Assembly (NCBI GenBank): GCA_013368315.1
Contig: JAACJM010000216.1
Span: 1 to 64,000 of the forward strand
Length of the DNA: 64,000 nt
From: Tetrapyrgos nigripes
Lineage: Eukaryota; Basidiomycota; Agaricomycetes; Agaricales; Campanellaceae
Direction of reading: 5' to 3'
Below the pieces are notes generated by a model that was given only the letters and a program-made list of their open reading frames with translations, searched no databases and was not told the DNA's origin. The position numbers and the translations under genes were made by a program. The first letter of the stretch is position 1, and every line of letters starts with the position of its first letter. Positions 1-11,868 of this stretch are shown here, one piece after another.

Positions 1-1733
1 CAATAAGAAAAATCATATTTATAAAAAAGTCCACATGTCTCTGAGGTACTTGTACCATGGTAAGTAAGGTTTTGCGCGTTTAAAATGGGCTTTGAGACTT
101 TCAAATATTCTATTGAAATTCCTAAGCATGGACATTTATCTCAACCAAATTCTGCTGCAGCATCCAATGACTGCCATGATAGATGGATTACTCTATTACC
201 TTGGATTGCTACATAGATATCTTCATTGGTATCACCTAGCTAACTCTTTTGTACGTACTTACATATATCAATAGTTAATCCGACCATACAGCATGACTTC
301 CTCCCATCATTCTTTCCATTCCTTTTTCCATCCCCGAAGCCATACTAGCTCCCAATGCCCCAATTCCATGCTCGGGCCACCCACCAACTTCTTTAACTCC
401 ACCCGTCCCCACCCGTCCCATTCGAGAATACACACACTTTAACCTCGTCCAGGTAATCCATCTGGTAGAGACCAAGTGAAGTGGTATCAGAATTCTCTGA
501 AAGGAGGATGTATAAGTGCCTTCTTGTCCGTCTTTAGTTTTGCTGAGTGTCAGTTTGGAGGTGGCGTTGATATCTGCCTATGCCCATAGAAGGCCCAGAT
601 GAAGATGAAGATGCAAGCAGTAATTCCTTTGCGTAGAAATCGATAGCATAGGCTCCTCCTCATGATGTTGGGGCTTCGTTGTGTTCTATGCTGACCTCTA
701 GTACATCCACATTTTTTCCTTCTACCCCTGCTGCTGAAGACAATGACAAAGACAATGATTTCTTAACAAAATCCCTGTGTTCATCCAACTTGAACATGCT
801 GGTCCACCCTCTGTCTTCCTGCTTACCTCCTTGAGTGGTTGCCCAGATAGTACATGGAATCGGATGTAAAGGTGTAGAAGATGCGAGGAGAGGAGAGTAT
901 CGCCACCAAGGCAGGAACAGACATGTGAATTGTTAGGCTTGAAGGTAACGAGTGTAGATGATAATTTGGCTAAATGAGGAGGAAGTAGTGTATGCGAGGA
1001 GAGATGTGTCAGGTAAAGTGAAGAGCTGGATATCAAGTAGCTGTCAAGGAAGTTGGGTGCGAAAGGGCGAAGGAAGAAGACATGAAGATTAGTGACCGTT
1101 TTTGAGGTAGAAAGCAACAAGTAGAATAATAAAAAGCGATGTAAAATGTGGGACGAAAGACGAAGAACAATAGACACATCCTTTGACGTGGAGTCCTGAA
1201 CTTGATTGACAGGGTGGATACGCAAAATAATATATTATTATCAGCCCTATAACACTAGGTGATAGTACATTACATGCTACGCTTATGTCTTGTAGAAAAT
1301 CCCCCCACCCTGTATGCATTCAAGCCCAGCTAGACGTGATGAGTGATTTGGCTGTCAGATCTTCTGTGTTACACAGTATGTTCTCCAGTAAGGATGGCAA
1401 GCGAGGTACGACATGTAGAGGAGTGATAAAATGAATGATGTATAAATATATCTGGGACTCGACGATGGGACGAAAAGAAAGCAAAAAGGATGAAGGATTT
1501 AGTACTGAGGTATTACTCACTGTGCTCAGTGACACCATACAGCTCCTTACCATTTCAATGTAATTTTAATGTCCAAATCCATCATGCGCGTTTCTTCCTA
1601 GAGAGGGAGAAGAGTGAGTAGACTGGTTGGTTGTCGGGTATGGTTTGTTGAAAGGACACGAATGAAGTCGAGGGATAAAGGAAGAGAGAATTCAATGCTG
1701 TGTGAGCCGTAGCACTACAATGATCAGGGGGAC
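1..1733. repeat. Segmental repeat block A, copy 1 (A1)
   Basis: Base 1 aligns with position 26622 and position 41659, and the similarity continues to about 1733. In the other two copies this block begins about 270 nt downstream of a NACHT-WD40 stop codon, so the window probably starts just past a further NLR gene. A1 resembles A3 more closely than A2: A1 and A3 share small variants in the 340-370 stretch that A2 lacks. The block carries the minus-strand gene A remnant. Similarity to A2 ends at the sequence GGGGGACGT near 1733. The following 1734-2160 is unique here and I see no gene I can support in it. Confidence 0.85.
275..1574 (-). pseudogene. Gene A, copy 1: unrecognised multi-exon gene, decayed
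   Basis: The best evidence that A is a gene is a C-terminal stretch kept open in all three copies, ending in HAVWSD and a stop at 275-277. Its sequence contains GALGASMASGMEKGMERMMG. Upstream on the minus strand are pieces equivalent to the exons of copy A2, including EVSRKT, but the frame shifts in the middle. The likely start region near 1574 has lost a few bases relative to A2 and reads into a stop after about a dozen codons. I do not recognise the family. It is called a pseudogene from the start-region lesion and frame breaks. Intron positions are inferred from A2. Confidence 0.45.
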
Positions 1734-2161
1734 GTAGAGGCCAGAGACAGACGTAGTACAAGGGCAATCCACGTCTTATGAGCCGTTTCCAATTCGCCTT
1801 CCGAAAAGAGTACGAAAGGAACGGCTGGATCGTCTCCAACCCTTGAGTAGAGTCTATAACACGCAGCAAAGACCATGTTGTCGCAAACGCGCTTGATTCA
1901 GGACAACATAAGTACTGCAGCGACGGTCTGGACCAAAGAAAGCGACTGATTAGTCAGAGGAATACGGACCGACTCTGTCCCCAACTCGTCCTGCTCGACC
2001 TCTCTCTCGACTCTCCTACTCATGTCGACACAAATCTCCCCTCCACCTTCCATCTACCCCATGACTGTTACGTCTTGTCTGCTATTGCGGGACGCGGTAG
2101 AACCTGAGGGAGGAGGATATGCCGTTCGGATAATTCGCCTTCGTTTGCGAGTCCTGTTGCG

Positions 2162-2458
2162 TTGGTCCCTGCGTTCCCACCGTTCGCCCCAACCTTAGCC
2201 CCCACTGTCAACGTTGACACCAACGTCAATCCTAATCCCATCCAAGCTCCCCGCTACCAACCCCGCCCTTCCTTCACTGACATCCCCGATCTCTCCTGGC
2301 CCCATTACTCTCCTCTGCTAAGGGATTTCTACACCACACAACCTCCGTACTTTTTCGACTCAGTTACTGATGGTATGAACGTAGTTGGCCCCGTTGAAGA
2401 AAATCGTACTTGGGTCTGCCAGTCCTACTGCTGCGCCGGGATCCAGGAGGATGAGTAG
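2162..2458 (+). pseudogene. Proline-rich hypothetical fragment at the head of block B1
   Basis: This is an open stretch of about 98 codons rich in Pro, Ala and Thr (VPAFPPFAPTLAPTVNVD near its start), followed by SYCCAGIQEDE before the stop. There is no ATG at its left end and the frame may extend upstream through an intron. The last 100 nt recur in decayed form near 3990-4120 and 28340-28450. Across those copies the best conserved frame is a different one (encoding SSGASGFGA-like sequence), so this frame may not be the true one throughout. No family is recognised. It may be the 5' part of the neighbouring EthD-like gene or an unrelated remnant. Confidence 0.3.
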
Positions 2459-4120
2459 TGGTGCGAGTGGGTTTGGTGCGCCCCCCCAAGAGAGGTAGGG
2501 CGGATGGTGTTTAATCTGAAGTGGAGAAACGTCCGAGATTGGTAGAGTTGAGTGAGGCTAGACGTACGTGTCTTTTCCTTTTCTTCTCTTTTCCCCCCCT
2601 TTCCCCCCCTTTCTTTCCCCCCAGGGCCCAAAGTCCCCCTCTTCGTCTTCTTCGCTGCTTTTTCTGCCTCGCTTTGGTTCACTGTTTCGCATTTCTCTCT
2701 TTCCTGTGCACTCAACACCGATAACTGACTTAGTTTTCCCCCATTCTTCCATTTCCCCACTCTGCCTTTCCATTCCATCTTTCCTTCCTGTTGCGCATAC
2801 CCCGTATCATTCAGATTCCAACTCTCCACACCCCCACCCCATACACCCATATCTCATCTCTATCCACGCCTATAACCGCATGCACACTACTATTGCTATT
2901 GGAAGCACAGCCCCATCCTACGAAACCGTTCTCAAACCATGGCCGTCGAGTTTGAGTCTGGGAGACTGGGGCTCAGTGCGTTAGCGTCGATGTCTTCCGT
3001 TGTTTCTGTCAGCCCTACTGCCTCGACCCCAACGGGTACTTCATCTGGTTCAGCTGCGACGGCGACGGCTACGGCTAGAAAGCATCTACATCTCCATCTG
3101 GTGCTGAGTGTGGAGGGGTTCTAGCTTTCTCTCGTCTAGCTCTAGCTGTCCTGCAGCTGTGACTACTACTCCATGAAGGGATTAGAGCTGGGAGTGGAAA
3201 GAACGAGGTTGGGCAGTGCGGGAATGAACCGGGAAATAGTATGGTGGTATTTCCGCGCTCTTGACCTCGATACCGCATTGAAGTAACGAGCTTGAAGTAT
3301 GGGTCCTGGATTCCGCCTCATCTACTCTGCGTCGGGCAAAGGGTCTCTGGACGAGTTCTAGGTATCTCTTTCGCTTTCTCTCAACCCGGGTCAAACATCT
3401 AAAGCTTTGCTATCTAGACCGATACAACCACAAACACGTCCCCGTTCGACTTCACCACCTCAAATCCTTCCTCTCCGGTGTCCGACACTCTGTTTCCAAC
3501 TCCCAAACTCCTTCATGGTCGATCTCTACAATATCGACAACATTCCTACCTTCGCATATGAATCCTAAACCCGTCTACGTGCAAACCGTTCTCCTTGAGA
3601 AGCCGCATTAGTCAAGAGGGACAGACGTACTACCAGTGAATGTCATACAGACTCGGACGAGTCTTCTCTTTCGTCTTCGTCAAGTCAGAGAATCCAACAA
3701 AGTACCTGGTGACACCAGGTAACATGGGATGGAGATCCAGAGAGTGAAAAGGTTGCGAGAGAGTGGGCGGAAATGAGTGTGACAGAGTTGAAGAAGACGG
3801 AGGGATGGGTGACAACGAGGACGTTAAGAGTGGAGTGATAGACTCTCTCAAGACGGGGCTAGGTATTCCTGTCCTGAAGCCCAGAAGGTGCCCATAGACC
3901 TCCCAGTTCATGGTACGTCCTCGTATTTCTTCATCGCATTCATTTTGCTTATTTAACCGTTCCGCTAGAATTCCTTCCTCCAGAAGCTTCTACACTATGC
4001 AACCTCCACACTTTTTCGACTCAGTTACCAATGGTATGGAATGTAGTTGACTTTATAGAAGGAAATCGTACTTGAGTCTGCCGGCCCTACTGCTGCGCCG
4101 GGATCGAAGAGGACGAGTAG
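2360..4120. repeat. Block B1, first unit (D1 leader plus EthD-like remnant)
   Basis: This tandem unit is repeated at about 4121-6426 and 28334-31690; its leader also recurs as a short fragment at 59745-59967. The leader (about 2460-3260) holds a pyrimidine-rich stretch, the phrase TTGGTAGAGTTGAGTGAGGC (2539 here, 4199 in the next unit) and a Ser/Thr/Pro-rich reading containing TAPSYETVLKPWP. The EthD-like remnant follows the leader. Units differ by small indels, so no single frame survives across the leader. Confidence 0.7.
3299..3990 (+). pseudogene. EthD-like (dimeric alpha/beta barrel) gene remnant B1a
   Basis: The reading starts ATG GGT CCT GGA and gives MGPGFRLIYSASGKGSLDEF, the start typical of basidiomycete EthD/dimeric alpha-beta barrel proteins. 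It then hits a TAG directly before a splice donor (GTATCTC). The intron ends at CTATCTAG near 3416. The next exon encodes a damaged form of the family signature, which in the better copies reads WYNNEHVPLRLHHLKSFLSG. Further frame breaks occur before about 3911, followed by an intron of the type GTACGT...GCTAG. Family members are small cytosolic proteins, some in secondary-metabolite pathways. Any role here is lost. The family call rests on the WYNNEH motif and the TPSW-LYD pattern. Confidence 0.5.
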
Positions 4121-4941
4121 TGGGTCAAGTTGGTTTGGTGCGTCCCCAGAAGGGTGGTGTTTGGTGGACTGTACTCTGAAGCGAAGAAACATCCGAGGTT
4201 GGTAGAGTTGAGTGAGGCTAGTACTTATGTATCTTCTCCATTGCTCTCTTTCCCCCCCGTCCTTTCTTTGCCACCAGGGCCCAAAGTCCCTCTCTTCGCC
4301 TTATTGGTTGCTTTCGCTTTCTCTTTGGTTCACTATTTTCCATTTCTGTCTTTGCTGCGCACTGGACACCGGTAACTGACTCACTTTTTCTCTATTCCTC
4401 CAGTTCCCCATCCTGCCTTTTCATTCCATCTTTCCTTCCTGTTGCGCCTACCCTGTATCATCCAGATTCCGACTCTTCATACCCTACCCCATACACCATA
4501 TCTCATGTCCACACCTATGCTCCTAACCGCACGCATTCTGCTATCAAAACAGCCCCATCCTACGAAAACGTTATCAAACCATGGCCGTCGGGTCTGGGTC
4601 TGGGAGACCGGGGTCGGTGCATCGGCGTCGATGTCTTCCGCTGTCACAGTCAGCTCTACTCCCCCGACATCAGCGGGTACTTCGTCTGGGTTTAGCTGCG
4701 ACGGTAAAGGCGTCTGGATCCGCATCCGGTGTCTCGCGTGGGGGGGTTGGGTTTCTAGCTCTCTGTTCTCTGGCTCTAGCAGCTACGCCTACTGTCGCTA
4801 ACAATCCTGGGCTGACCAACGAGTGCTCCACGAAGGGATCAGAGCGAGGAGTCAGAAGAACAAGGTTGGGCATTGCGGGAATTTGAACCGGGAAATGGTA
4901 TTTCCCTGCCTCTAAGCGATACACCATGGAAGCAATGGGCT

Positions 4942-6426
4942 ATGGGTCCTGGATTCCTCATCGTCTACTCTGAGCCGGGCAAAGAAGGGTCTTTGAACAA
5001 ATTTCAAGGTATGTATATCTCTTGCTATCTCTCAACACGGGTCAAATGTCTAATGAAATTTTGCTATCTAGACTTGTACAACTGGCACAAACACGGCCCA
5101 CTTCCGCTTCACCACCTTGAATCCTTCCTCTCTGGTGCCCGACACTTGCTTCCTCCTCCCATATTCCTTCATGGGTCGCTTCCTATGATATAGACGACAC
5201 CGCGACTTTCCCATGTGAATCCTACACTTTCTACACGCAAACCGTCCACCTCGCGAAGCTGCGTTGGTCAAGAAGCAGGAAATCCTCGACAGACGTACCT
5301 CTGAAGGTCATACAGACTTGGATGAGTCTTCTCTTTCGTCATCGTTGAAGTCCGGGAATCCAACAAAGTACCTGGTGACGCATGGGATAACATGGGGTGG
5401 AGATGGGGAGAGTGAAAAGGCTGCGAGAGAGTGGGCAGAAACAAGTGTAACAGAGTTGAAGAAGACGGAGGGATGGGTGACGACGAGGACGTTTGGAGTG
5501 ATTGCATGGCTCCCTTAAGATGGGGCTGGGTATCCCTGAGGGTCCTGAGGTGCAGAAGGTGCCTATTTACTTCGCGGTCCACAGTACGTTTTTGTATTTC
5601 CTCATCGCATTCATTTTGCTCATTTATCCGTTTCTCGTCACTAAAATCCCTTACTCCGGAAGCTGCCGAGTCCTACGCTCAGCATGTGGCTGGAAACATG
5701 AATCTAGACTAGTACAACAACGAACACGTCCCACTTCAACTTCGACTTCACCACCTCAAATCTTTCCTCTCCGATGCCCGATACTCTGCTTCCGACTCCT
5801 TTATGGGTCGCTCTGTATGACATCGATAGAGGATACGAATACCTCCTCACATCAATCCTACACCCGTTTCCACGCAAACCGTTCTCCTCGCGCTTGAAGC
5901 TGTGTTAGTCAAGAGGCTTGGGATACTCAACAGGCGTACCTGTGAAACATATATCAACAGAGTTGGGCAAGTCTTCTCTGGCCTCTTTGTTAAGGTCCGA
6001 GAATCCTACGAGGTATCTGGTGATGCATGGGATAACATGGAAAATGTTGCAGGAGAGTGGGAGGAAACGAGCGTGACATAGTTAAAGAAGACAGAAACAT
6101 GGGCGAGGATGAGGACGTTTAGAGTGCTAAAGTTTAAACACTCTCAAGGTGGGGCTGGGTGCCCCTGAGGGTCCTGAAGCGCAGGTGCCCATATACTTTG
6201 TGGTCCATGGTATGTTTTCATCTTTCTTCATTGCGTTCATTTTGCTTATTTATCAGTTCCTCGCTGCTAGACTTCCTTGGCCCAGAAGTTGCAGTCCTAT
6301 CCCAAGCAGCTTGCGGGGAACACGAACACTCTCCCCAAGGGCTCTATTACAGAAATACGAATTTGGAGTCTGTATCGTGCATATCCTAGTGTCGGTCAAG
6401 GAAATTTTCATGTAGAAGCTGCGTAA
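4942..6426 (+). pseudogene. EthD-like multi-unit gene remnant B1b
   Basis: Exon 1 begins MGPGFLIVYSEPGKEGSLNK and ends at CAAG|GTATGT. Intron 1 ends at CTATCTAG, after which the equivalent of DWYNNEHVPLRL is read as DLYNWHKHGPLPL. Downstream is the conserved tail YLVTHGITWGGDGESEKAAR, then AETSVTELKKTEGWV in another frame, then GIPEGPEVQKVPIYFAVH before a second intron. After that intron the unit restarts with TPEAAESYAQHVAG and a second WYNNEH-like site. The original protein thus seems to have had consecutive EthD-like units. Several frame changes disable it. The 3' end (VEAA, stop 6424-6426) is shared with copy B3. Confidence 0.55.
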
Positions 6427-6794
6427 TCTAGGATTTGCAACAACGAAAATGTACTATTATGAGCCTATTCTTGGTTACATCCCTCCGCGCCGTCCAGGGC
6501 CTTAGCATACACTATGACTGTCAACGCTCGACGCTTTGCAGAGGCCTAGATCACTCAGATCCAAGAAACTTAATGACTCTTTTAATCAGACATCGTGCCT
6601 TTCGGGCTTCGTAAAATGATTGGACTTCTAATAGTCAAAAACTGCAGTGATGAGTAATAAGTGAGGACGGATGTGTTATTACAAAGAGCAAAAAGAAAGC
6701 GAAAAATGAAATAAGATAAAGTAGAAAAAAACTACGGAGACGTATAACCTAAACTCATCCTGCTCAATGATCTCGAGAAGCTGCAGTAGAAATT
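6427..6794. other. Intergenic, shared with 51162-51490
   Basis: No gene is supported here. The stretch up to about 6743 is nearly identical to 51162-51490, and a diverged version lies at 31700-31960. It is part of the segmental duplication. Confidence 0.5.
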
Positions 6795-7207
6795 CTCAGA
6801 TTTCCACACTCTCATGTCCTTTGGGGTACCGGTACCAGGGATAACCGCGGAATTTTCTTTCACCGAGGAAGGGAAGGGAATGGGAAGGAAAGAGAGTCTG
6901 TTGAGAAAAGCGAGACGAGATGGGTAGAATAGAATGCGACATACTAAGTATACTATATGCGTGAGCTGCTTTCCGAGTACTTCCATTCTGTCAGAGGCGT
7001 GCTTCCGTTAGCCCAGGACTTTGATGAGGGGACTGTGGGAGGACTCACTCTCTTCTGGATCCTTGGAGTAAATGCTCGACCTAAACAAAATCACGAGAAA
7101 TCCTATTAGCACGCTGGCGAGACCCAGGACAAAAAGGTAGACTCACTAGCCCACTGAATAATTTCCTCGGGAGCGTTAACAAAGCCCATTTTGAAGGGTG
7201 GGGACAT
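6795..7207 (-). CDS. Small hypothetical gene with TATA box
   Basis: An ATG at 7207 opens MSPPFKMGFVNAPEEIIQWA, followed by a good donor (GTGAGT at 7141-7146) and an acceptor TTTAG before 7080, a 66-nt intron typical for this genome. A second donor (GTGAGT) about 30 nt into exon 2 and an acceptor at ACAG|AATGG (7087 side: exon from 6987) would give a third exon open to about 6795. The 3' structure is uncertain. A TATAAATA sequence lies about 70 nt upstream of the ATG. The duplicate at 55161 keeps only the first eleven codons. No family is recognised. It could be non-coding, with the TATA box being coincidental. Confidence 0.35.
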
Positions 7208-7266
7208 TGATAGTGGAAGTTGGTGATGTTTTTGTCGAACTAGGATTCGGTATCGGTAAGCTGAGG
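7167..7266. repeat. Block C1, left part
   Basis: This matches 55161-55252. In C2 it is joined directly to the sequence found here at 14604, so C1 carries an extra 7267-7491 plus Copia-1 plus 14579-14603 relative to C2. Confidence 0.8.
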
Positions 7267-7274
7267 TTACGAGT

Positions 7275-7286
7275 CCTATTTATAGG
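7275..7286 (-). promoter_or_regulatory. TATA box candidate for the small gene at 7207
   Basis: The palindrome-like CCTATAAATAGG on the minus strand contains a consensus TATAAATA and sits about 70 nt upstream of the ATG at 7207. It falls in the roughly 230-nt stretch absent from block C2. Confidence 0.4.
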
Positions 7287-7491
7287 ACGAGTCTTATTGT
7301 GAGGTCAAATGGTCGCACTTATTGCATCCTGGGAAAACATATCTTATTTTGTTAACACGGCAGACTCGGCACCAAATACCTTCTCCGCAAATTCTCCGTC
7401 AAGTGACCAGAGCCTAGGATCTCTTCAGAGTCGATCGTTCAATTGATTTTGTGCAAGAGGATGAGGACTCATACCTGCCGCTGTATACAGC

Positions 7492-7859
7492 TGTTAAGCA
7501 GGCATGGTACGGCTTGTACACTACTAAACGCAGTGGCAACTACGCAACTTACCTGTGGATAAAGAGTAGCTTGTAAGGCTAGTTAGAGGCTTGTAGAGCG
7601 ATGAGGGTTAAGTATGAAACTTGTTTTTTGGAGGACTATCTACCAGTCCTTATATACCTTTAAGGAGGTACAAATACATGTAAACTAATACTAGAGTAAC
7701 AATAAGATTTTATTGTACTGGATAGAACAATGCTGGTTTCGTACACTATTGTCGTACTACACTTTATTGTCTATATAATCTTATTGTTCTATATATAACT
7801 ACTACTATTGTTCTACATAGAATACGTTGATGGCTGCAACTGAATGCGCCAATTCAACA
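7492..7859 (-). repeat. Copia-1 3' LTR
   Basis: This LTR is 368 bp with TG...CA ends on the minus strand. It differs from 14211-14578 only in CTATCTACC versus CTATTTACC. The TSD ACAGC lies at 7487-7491. Confidence 0.95.
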
Positions 7860-7965
7860 CTCCCCCTTGCTAAGCAGCACGGTAGTGCGCGTAAGCATAG
7901 GTAGGCGCTGTAAGCAGCCATGGAAGGAAGGGATCCAGTGCCTCGACGTTTTCGATGCAATTTCT

Positions 7966-9216
7966 TCAATTATAAAACTGAAGTCCTAATTGTTTCCTGA
8001 ACTTCTCAAACTTTACTCGATCTAAAGCTTTAGTGAGTAGATCTGCAGGGTTATTACTTCCTTCAATGAAGAATAACTTGACTGTCTCGTCGATGACTTT
8101 TTCTCGAACAAAATGATATCGAATATCAATGTGCTTCGTTTGCTTATCCGTGACAGGGTTTGATGCAATAAAAATTGATCCTTGATTGTCACCGTAAATT
8201 GGAATAGCGTGGAGAGGATATTCAATTTCACTGAGAAGAGTCTTGAACCAGCAGACTTGTCGACTGCAGTCACTAAGTGCCATGTATTCAGCTTCAGTCG
8301 AAGATAGAGCAACTGTCTTTTGTTGTCTAGACGTCCAGCTAAATGGTGCTTGGGCTAATTGTAGAAAGAAGCCAGTTTGAGATTTGCGAGTTCCAGGATC
8401 TGATCCCCAATCAGAATCTGTATAGGCTGATAAGCCTTCTCCCCCTCGACCGTTGTACGCAAGAGCATATTTTCTAGTGCCAACGAGATATCGGCAAATG
8501 TCTTTCGCCTTATTGTAGTGTTCTTGTGAGGGGTTTGCAGCAAATTGCGCAAGTTTTGTGACAGCAAAGGAAATGTCAGGACGTGTTCCTAACATTAAAT
8601 AAAGTAAGGATCCGATTATCTCCTGATAACTTTGACAAAGAGTATAATTGACAGGAGTGTCTTCTGGAAGAGGAAGAGGGTGATAATTGCCGGGTAATGG
8701 GGTAGCAGAAGCTTTCGCGTTTTGCATTCCATAAGTCTCTAGGATTTTATCCAGATAAGCGCACTGGTCTAAAGAGATTTTGCTGCCTTTCCTGGTAATT
8801 CTCATCCTAAGGAATTCTTTGGCATCGCCTAGATCCCTACATTCCCATCTCTTCATAAAGTCTCCTTTGAGTCGTAAGACTAAGGTTTTGTTTGCTCCAC
8901 AGAATAGAGCGTCATCCACATAGACTACGGCAATGACGATAGAATTTTCAATAAGATTTTTGTTGGCGTCATAGCGTTTGTGAATGAAGATTCCGGCATC
9001 GGAGATGATTCGTTTAAAACCAAGTTCCGCCATGGACTTATCAAGACTTTTCCACCACGCAAGTCCTGCTTGTTTGAGTCCGTAAAGAGCACGAAGAAGC
9101 CGGACGACTTTATGCTCTTGTCCTTTTACTTTAAAGGCTTCCGGTTGTTCCATATAGATTTCTTCATTGAGTAAGCCATATAAATAGGCTGATTGGACAT
9201 CGACACCGGACACGTG
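7966..9216 (-). pseudogene. Copia-1 pol, part 2: reverse transcriptase and RNase H
   Basis: This is the C-terminal half of the polyprotein. It begins just after a TAG (9217-9219) with HVSGVDVQSAYLYGLLNEEI, the usual copia RT context in which a Trp normally precedes the His, so the TAG most likely replaced TGG. The RT active site is YVDDALFC. RNase H is complete, with TDSDWGSDPGTRKSQTGF, LSSTEAEYMAL and the terminal KHIDIRYHFVRE and PADLLTKAL motifs. The natural end of the polyprotein is the stop at 7966, about 100 nt from the polypurine tract. It is in the same frame as the upstream parts, so only the nonsense codon separates them. Confidence 0.9.
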
Positions 9217-11868
9217 CTAGCCCTTAAGTGCAGCTAAAGTGAAGATTAAGCGCACAGTCTCGAATCGAACAACAGGCGAATATATTTGATCAAAGTCTAT
9301 GCCTTCGATCTGTGAAAAACCTTTTGCAACGAGTCTTGCCTTTTTACGACCATCAGTTTTGATGTCGAAGACCCATCGGTTTTTGATAACTTTCCTATCT
9401 TTAGGTCTTTCGACCAATTCATAGGTGTCGCGCTTGCGAAGAGCCTCTAGTTCTTCGCGGCAAGCGACTTTCCATTCCTCTTGCTCAGCTATAGGTAAGC
9501 GAGCAATATCTTTGAATGTCCATTCGCGAATATTATGAACATTCGGTTGATTCCCATCATTCTTCGAAGTAACTTTCTGAATAAGTAAGTGGGAATCGAT
9601 TTCTCCAGGAGCAATTGCCTGCATAAGCAAGAAATTTATAGATACTCCCCCTTCATGGCATGGTTCTGCCATTTCGTCTGATTCAGGGCGTGTAGAGTCA
9701 TCACTCTCGGCTTGCTGCTCCCCCTGGGGTGCGCTTCCGGATGCAGAACTAGGTCTGGGAACCTGTTGCTCTGCAGCTTGTTGACGTCGGTTTTCTCTCC
9801 GAGCGTCTCTCTCTGCTTTAGCTTTTGCTTCCGCTCTTTTATCAGCTGCGATTTGAGGTTCAAGATCGCGTTCAACTTCTACAGGGTGTTTATCCCCGTA
9901 TCGTTTAGGTACAGTACCAGTGCGCTTGCTTCGACGCGTTGGTTCTGTTGGTGGCCGTCTTTGTCTAGGAGCTCTGGGCTTTCGAGGTGCCTGAGGAGGT
10001 GGTGTCTCCACTGGCGGCGGTGTTACCGTTCTTCTAGGCTCAGAGTTACTATCCGGAGACGAAGGCGGTGGATCCTGTTCAGGTTCGTCGTCACGAAGCT
10101 GATCAGGTCTCCTTGTTGAAGGGATGCGAGGAGGACGATGATGAAAATCTTCATCATCATCGTCAGGGATTGGTTGTGGTAGAGGAGTGTCATCGCCTTG
10201 CGATGACTCGATAGGTAGTTGTTTTGAATTACGAGATTGAGTTTTACATCGAGGAAAGAAGTCTTCCTCAAACACGGCTTGCAGGGATGTAAATTCCGCA
10301 TTGTTTGTACGCATGAAAAGATTTCCACGTTCTCCTGGTGCTACACCAAGATACGTCATGAGTTCTGACTTGGAAGCGAGTTTGTTCTTTCGAGTTTCCT
10401 CAGGTTTAAAGACATAAGCTCCACAGCCAAAGACTCGTAAGTGATCGATACGCAGTTTTTCTTTTTCAAGCATTTCAAATGGAGTTATCCATTTGTGTCG
10501 TCGTAAAGGAGTACGTCGATAGACATACAATCCATGACAGACAGCATATTCCCACCAAGATTCAGGTAGACATGCTAACTTCATCATTGCTAGTGCCTTA
10601 TCCATTAGAGTGCATATAAAGCGTTCCGCTCGACCATTCTGTTGATGAATGTATGGTGCACTGTTAAGGATTTTAACACCTTTCTCGAGTAACATTTCTC
10701 GGTAGGTGCCTTTGATGAATTCACCACCCATATCAGACATCCACTGTTCGACTTTCGTCTTATATTGAGTTTCTACCATCGCAAGGAACTGGCGAGTGGC
10801 AGTTAGTGGTTGTTTTTTGTCTTTAAGAAAACGTATCCAAGCATCTGAAGTGTAATCATCAAAGAAGACGATTATATACTTGTACTTGTGGTAGGATATC
10901 GTGGGGTATTCATGTAAATCCGTATGGATAATTTGGAAAGGACGAGTAGCACGTCGTTCGTTAGGAGGGTAAGCCTGTCTGGGAGTTTTGCCTTCAAGAC
11001 AGCCTTTGCACAAAGGAAGCTCCTTCGGTATGATAAATTCAGGAGTACCAAGGGTGTGTTGTCGGACATGTTTTAGAACATCACGAGAGGGATGCCCTAT
11101 ACGACGATGTAAAATCTCATAGTTGATAAGATAAATCAAAAGATTGGCTTTAGAAGCGACAATTTTCGATTTGTGTGGAAGATAGTATAGCGTTTCTTCC
11201 GGTATACGCTTTGAGAAAGTCAAGAATGTTGTATTTCTCGAAATGGTGATATGATCGGAGTTACCGCGCATAAACATGTTGTCATTTAAGAATTGACCAA
11301 CAGATAAGAGTCGTTGATTTAGATCGGGAATGTAATAGACCGGATATAATTTCATAACTCTTTTACGTTGAGAGATCAGGACTGTTCCGGATGCACGAAT
11401 CTTCGTGAATCCATTGGCAGTTTTCACTGGAATTGGTTTTATATAACTCAATTCAACAAAGTCATTGATGTCGAACGTAAAATGCGCTGATGCTCCAGAA
11501 TCAAGTAACCATCCATCACTAAAATGGATTTTGACAGTATCAGATCTCTTTTTCTTACACTTCTGGCATAGTGAGAACAGGGTGCCACAGGCACATAAAT
11601 ATTTATTGTTGCTGCCAGGGCTAGTGTACAGATCATTATAAATAAAAGGGGTTGTTAAACCCAGAGGAGCGGTATGTAATAAATATATACATGAAGAACC
11701 TGCTTCCAAATTACGAGCTGCTGGAAAAAGCGCATCAGTACTTTTATTCATAAGATCTGAATTGAGATCTGACCTGAGATAACCATTGTCCATGCCGGAG
11801 ACTTCAGAGTCTAAGGACCAGCCATAATTATTTGCGGCATTGACGGTAACCATGACAGGGGTAGAAGG
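9217..11868 (-). pseudogene. Copia-1 pol, part 1: protease, integrase, RT start
   Basis: This begins after a TGA (11869-11871) and ends at the TAG 9217-9219. The aspartic protease site is WLLDSGASAHFT. The integrase has the HHCC zinc finger (HRRIGHP...CKGCLEGK) and a DDE core (HTDLHEYP, MSDMGGEF, HQQNGRAERF). A long Pro/Arg/Glu-rich linker follows, then the start of RT with WVFDIKTDGRKKARLVAKGF and the YSPVVRFETVR motif. Apart from the terminal stops no frame break was seen over 870 codons. The leading TGA may derive from CGA (SPRPST context), a CpG transition, but that is inference. Confidence 0.9.

Noticed and set aside
2568..2984. Open frame of 138 codons in the D1 leader
   Set aside because: It is Pro/Ser/Phe-rich from a pyrimidine tract, is not conserved in frame in the other leader copies, and has no domain.
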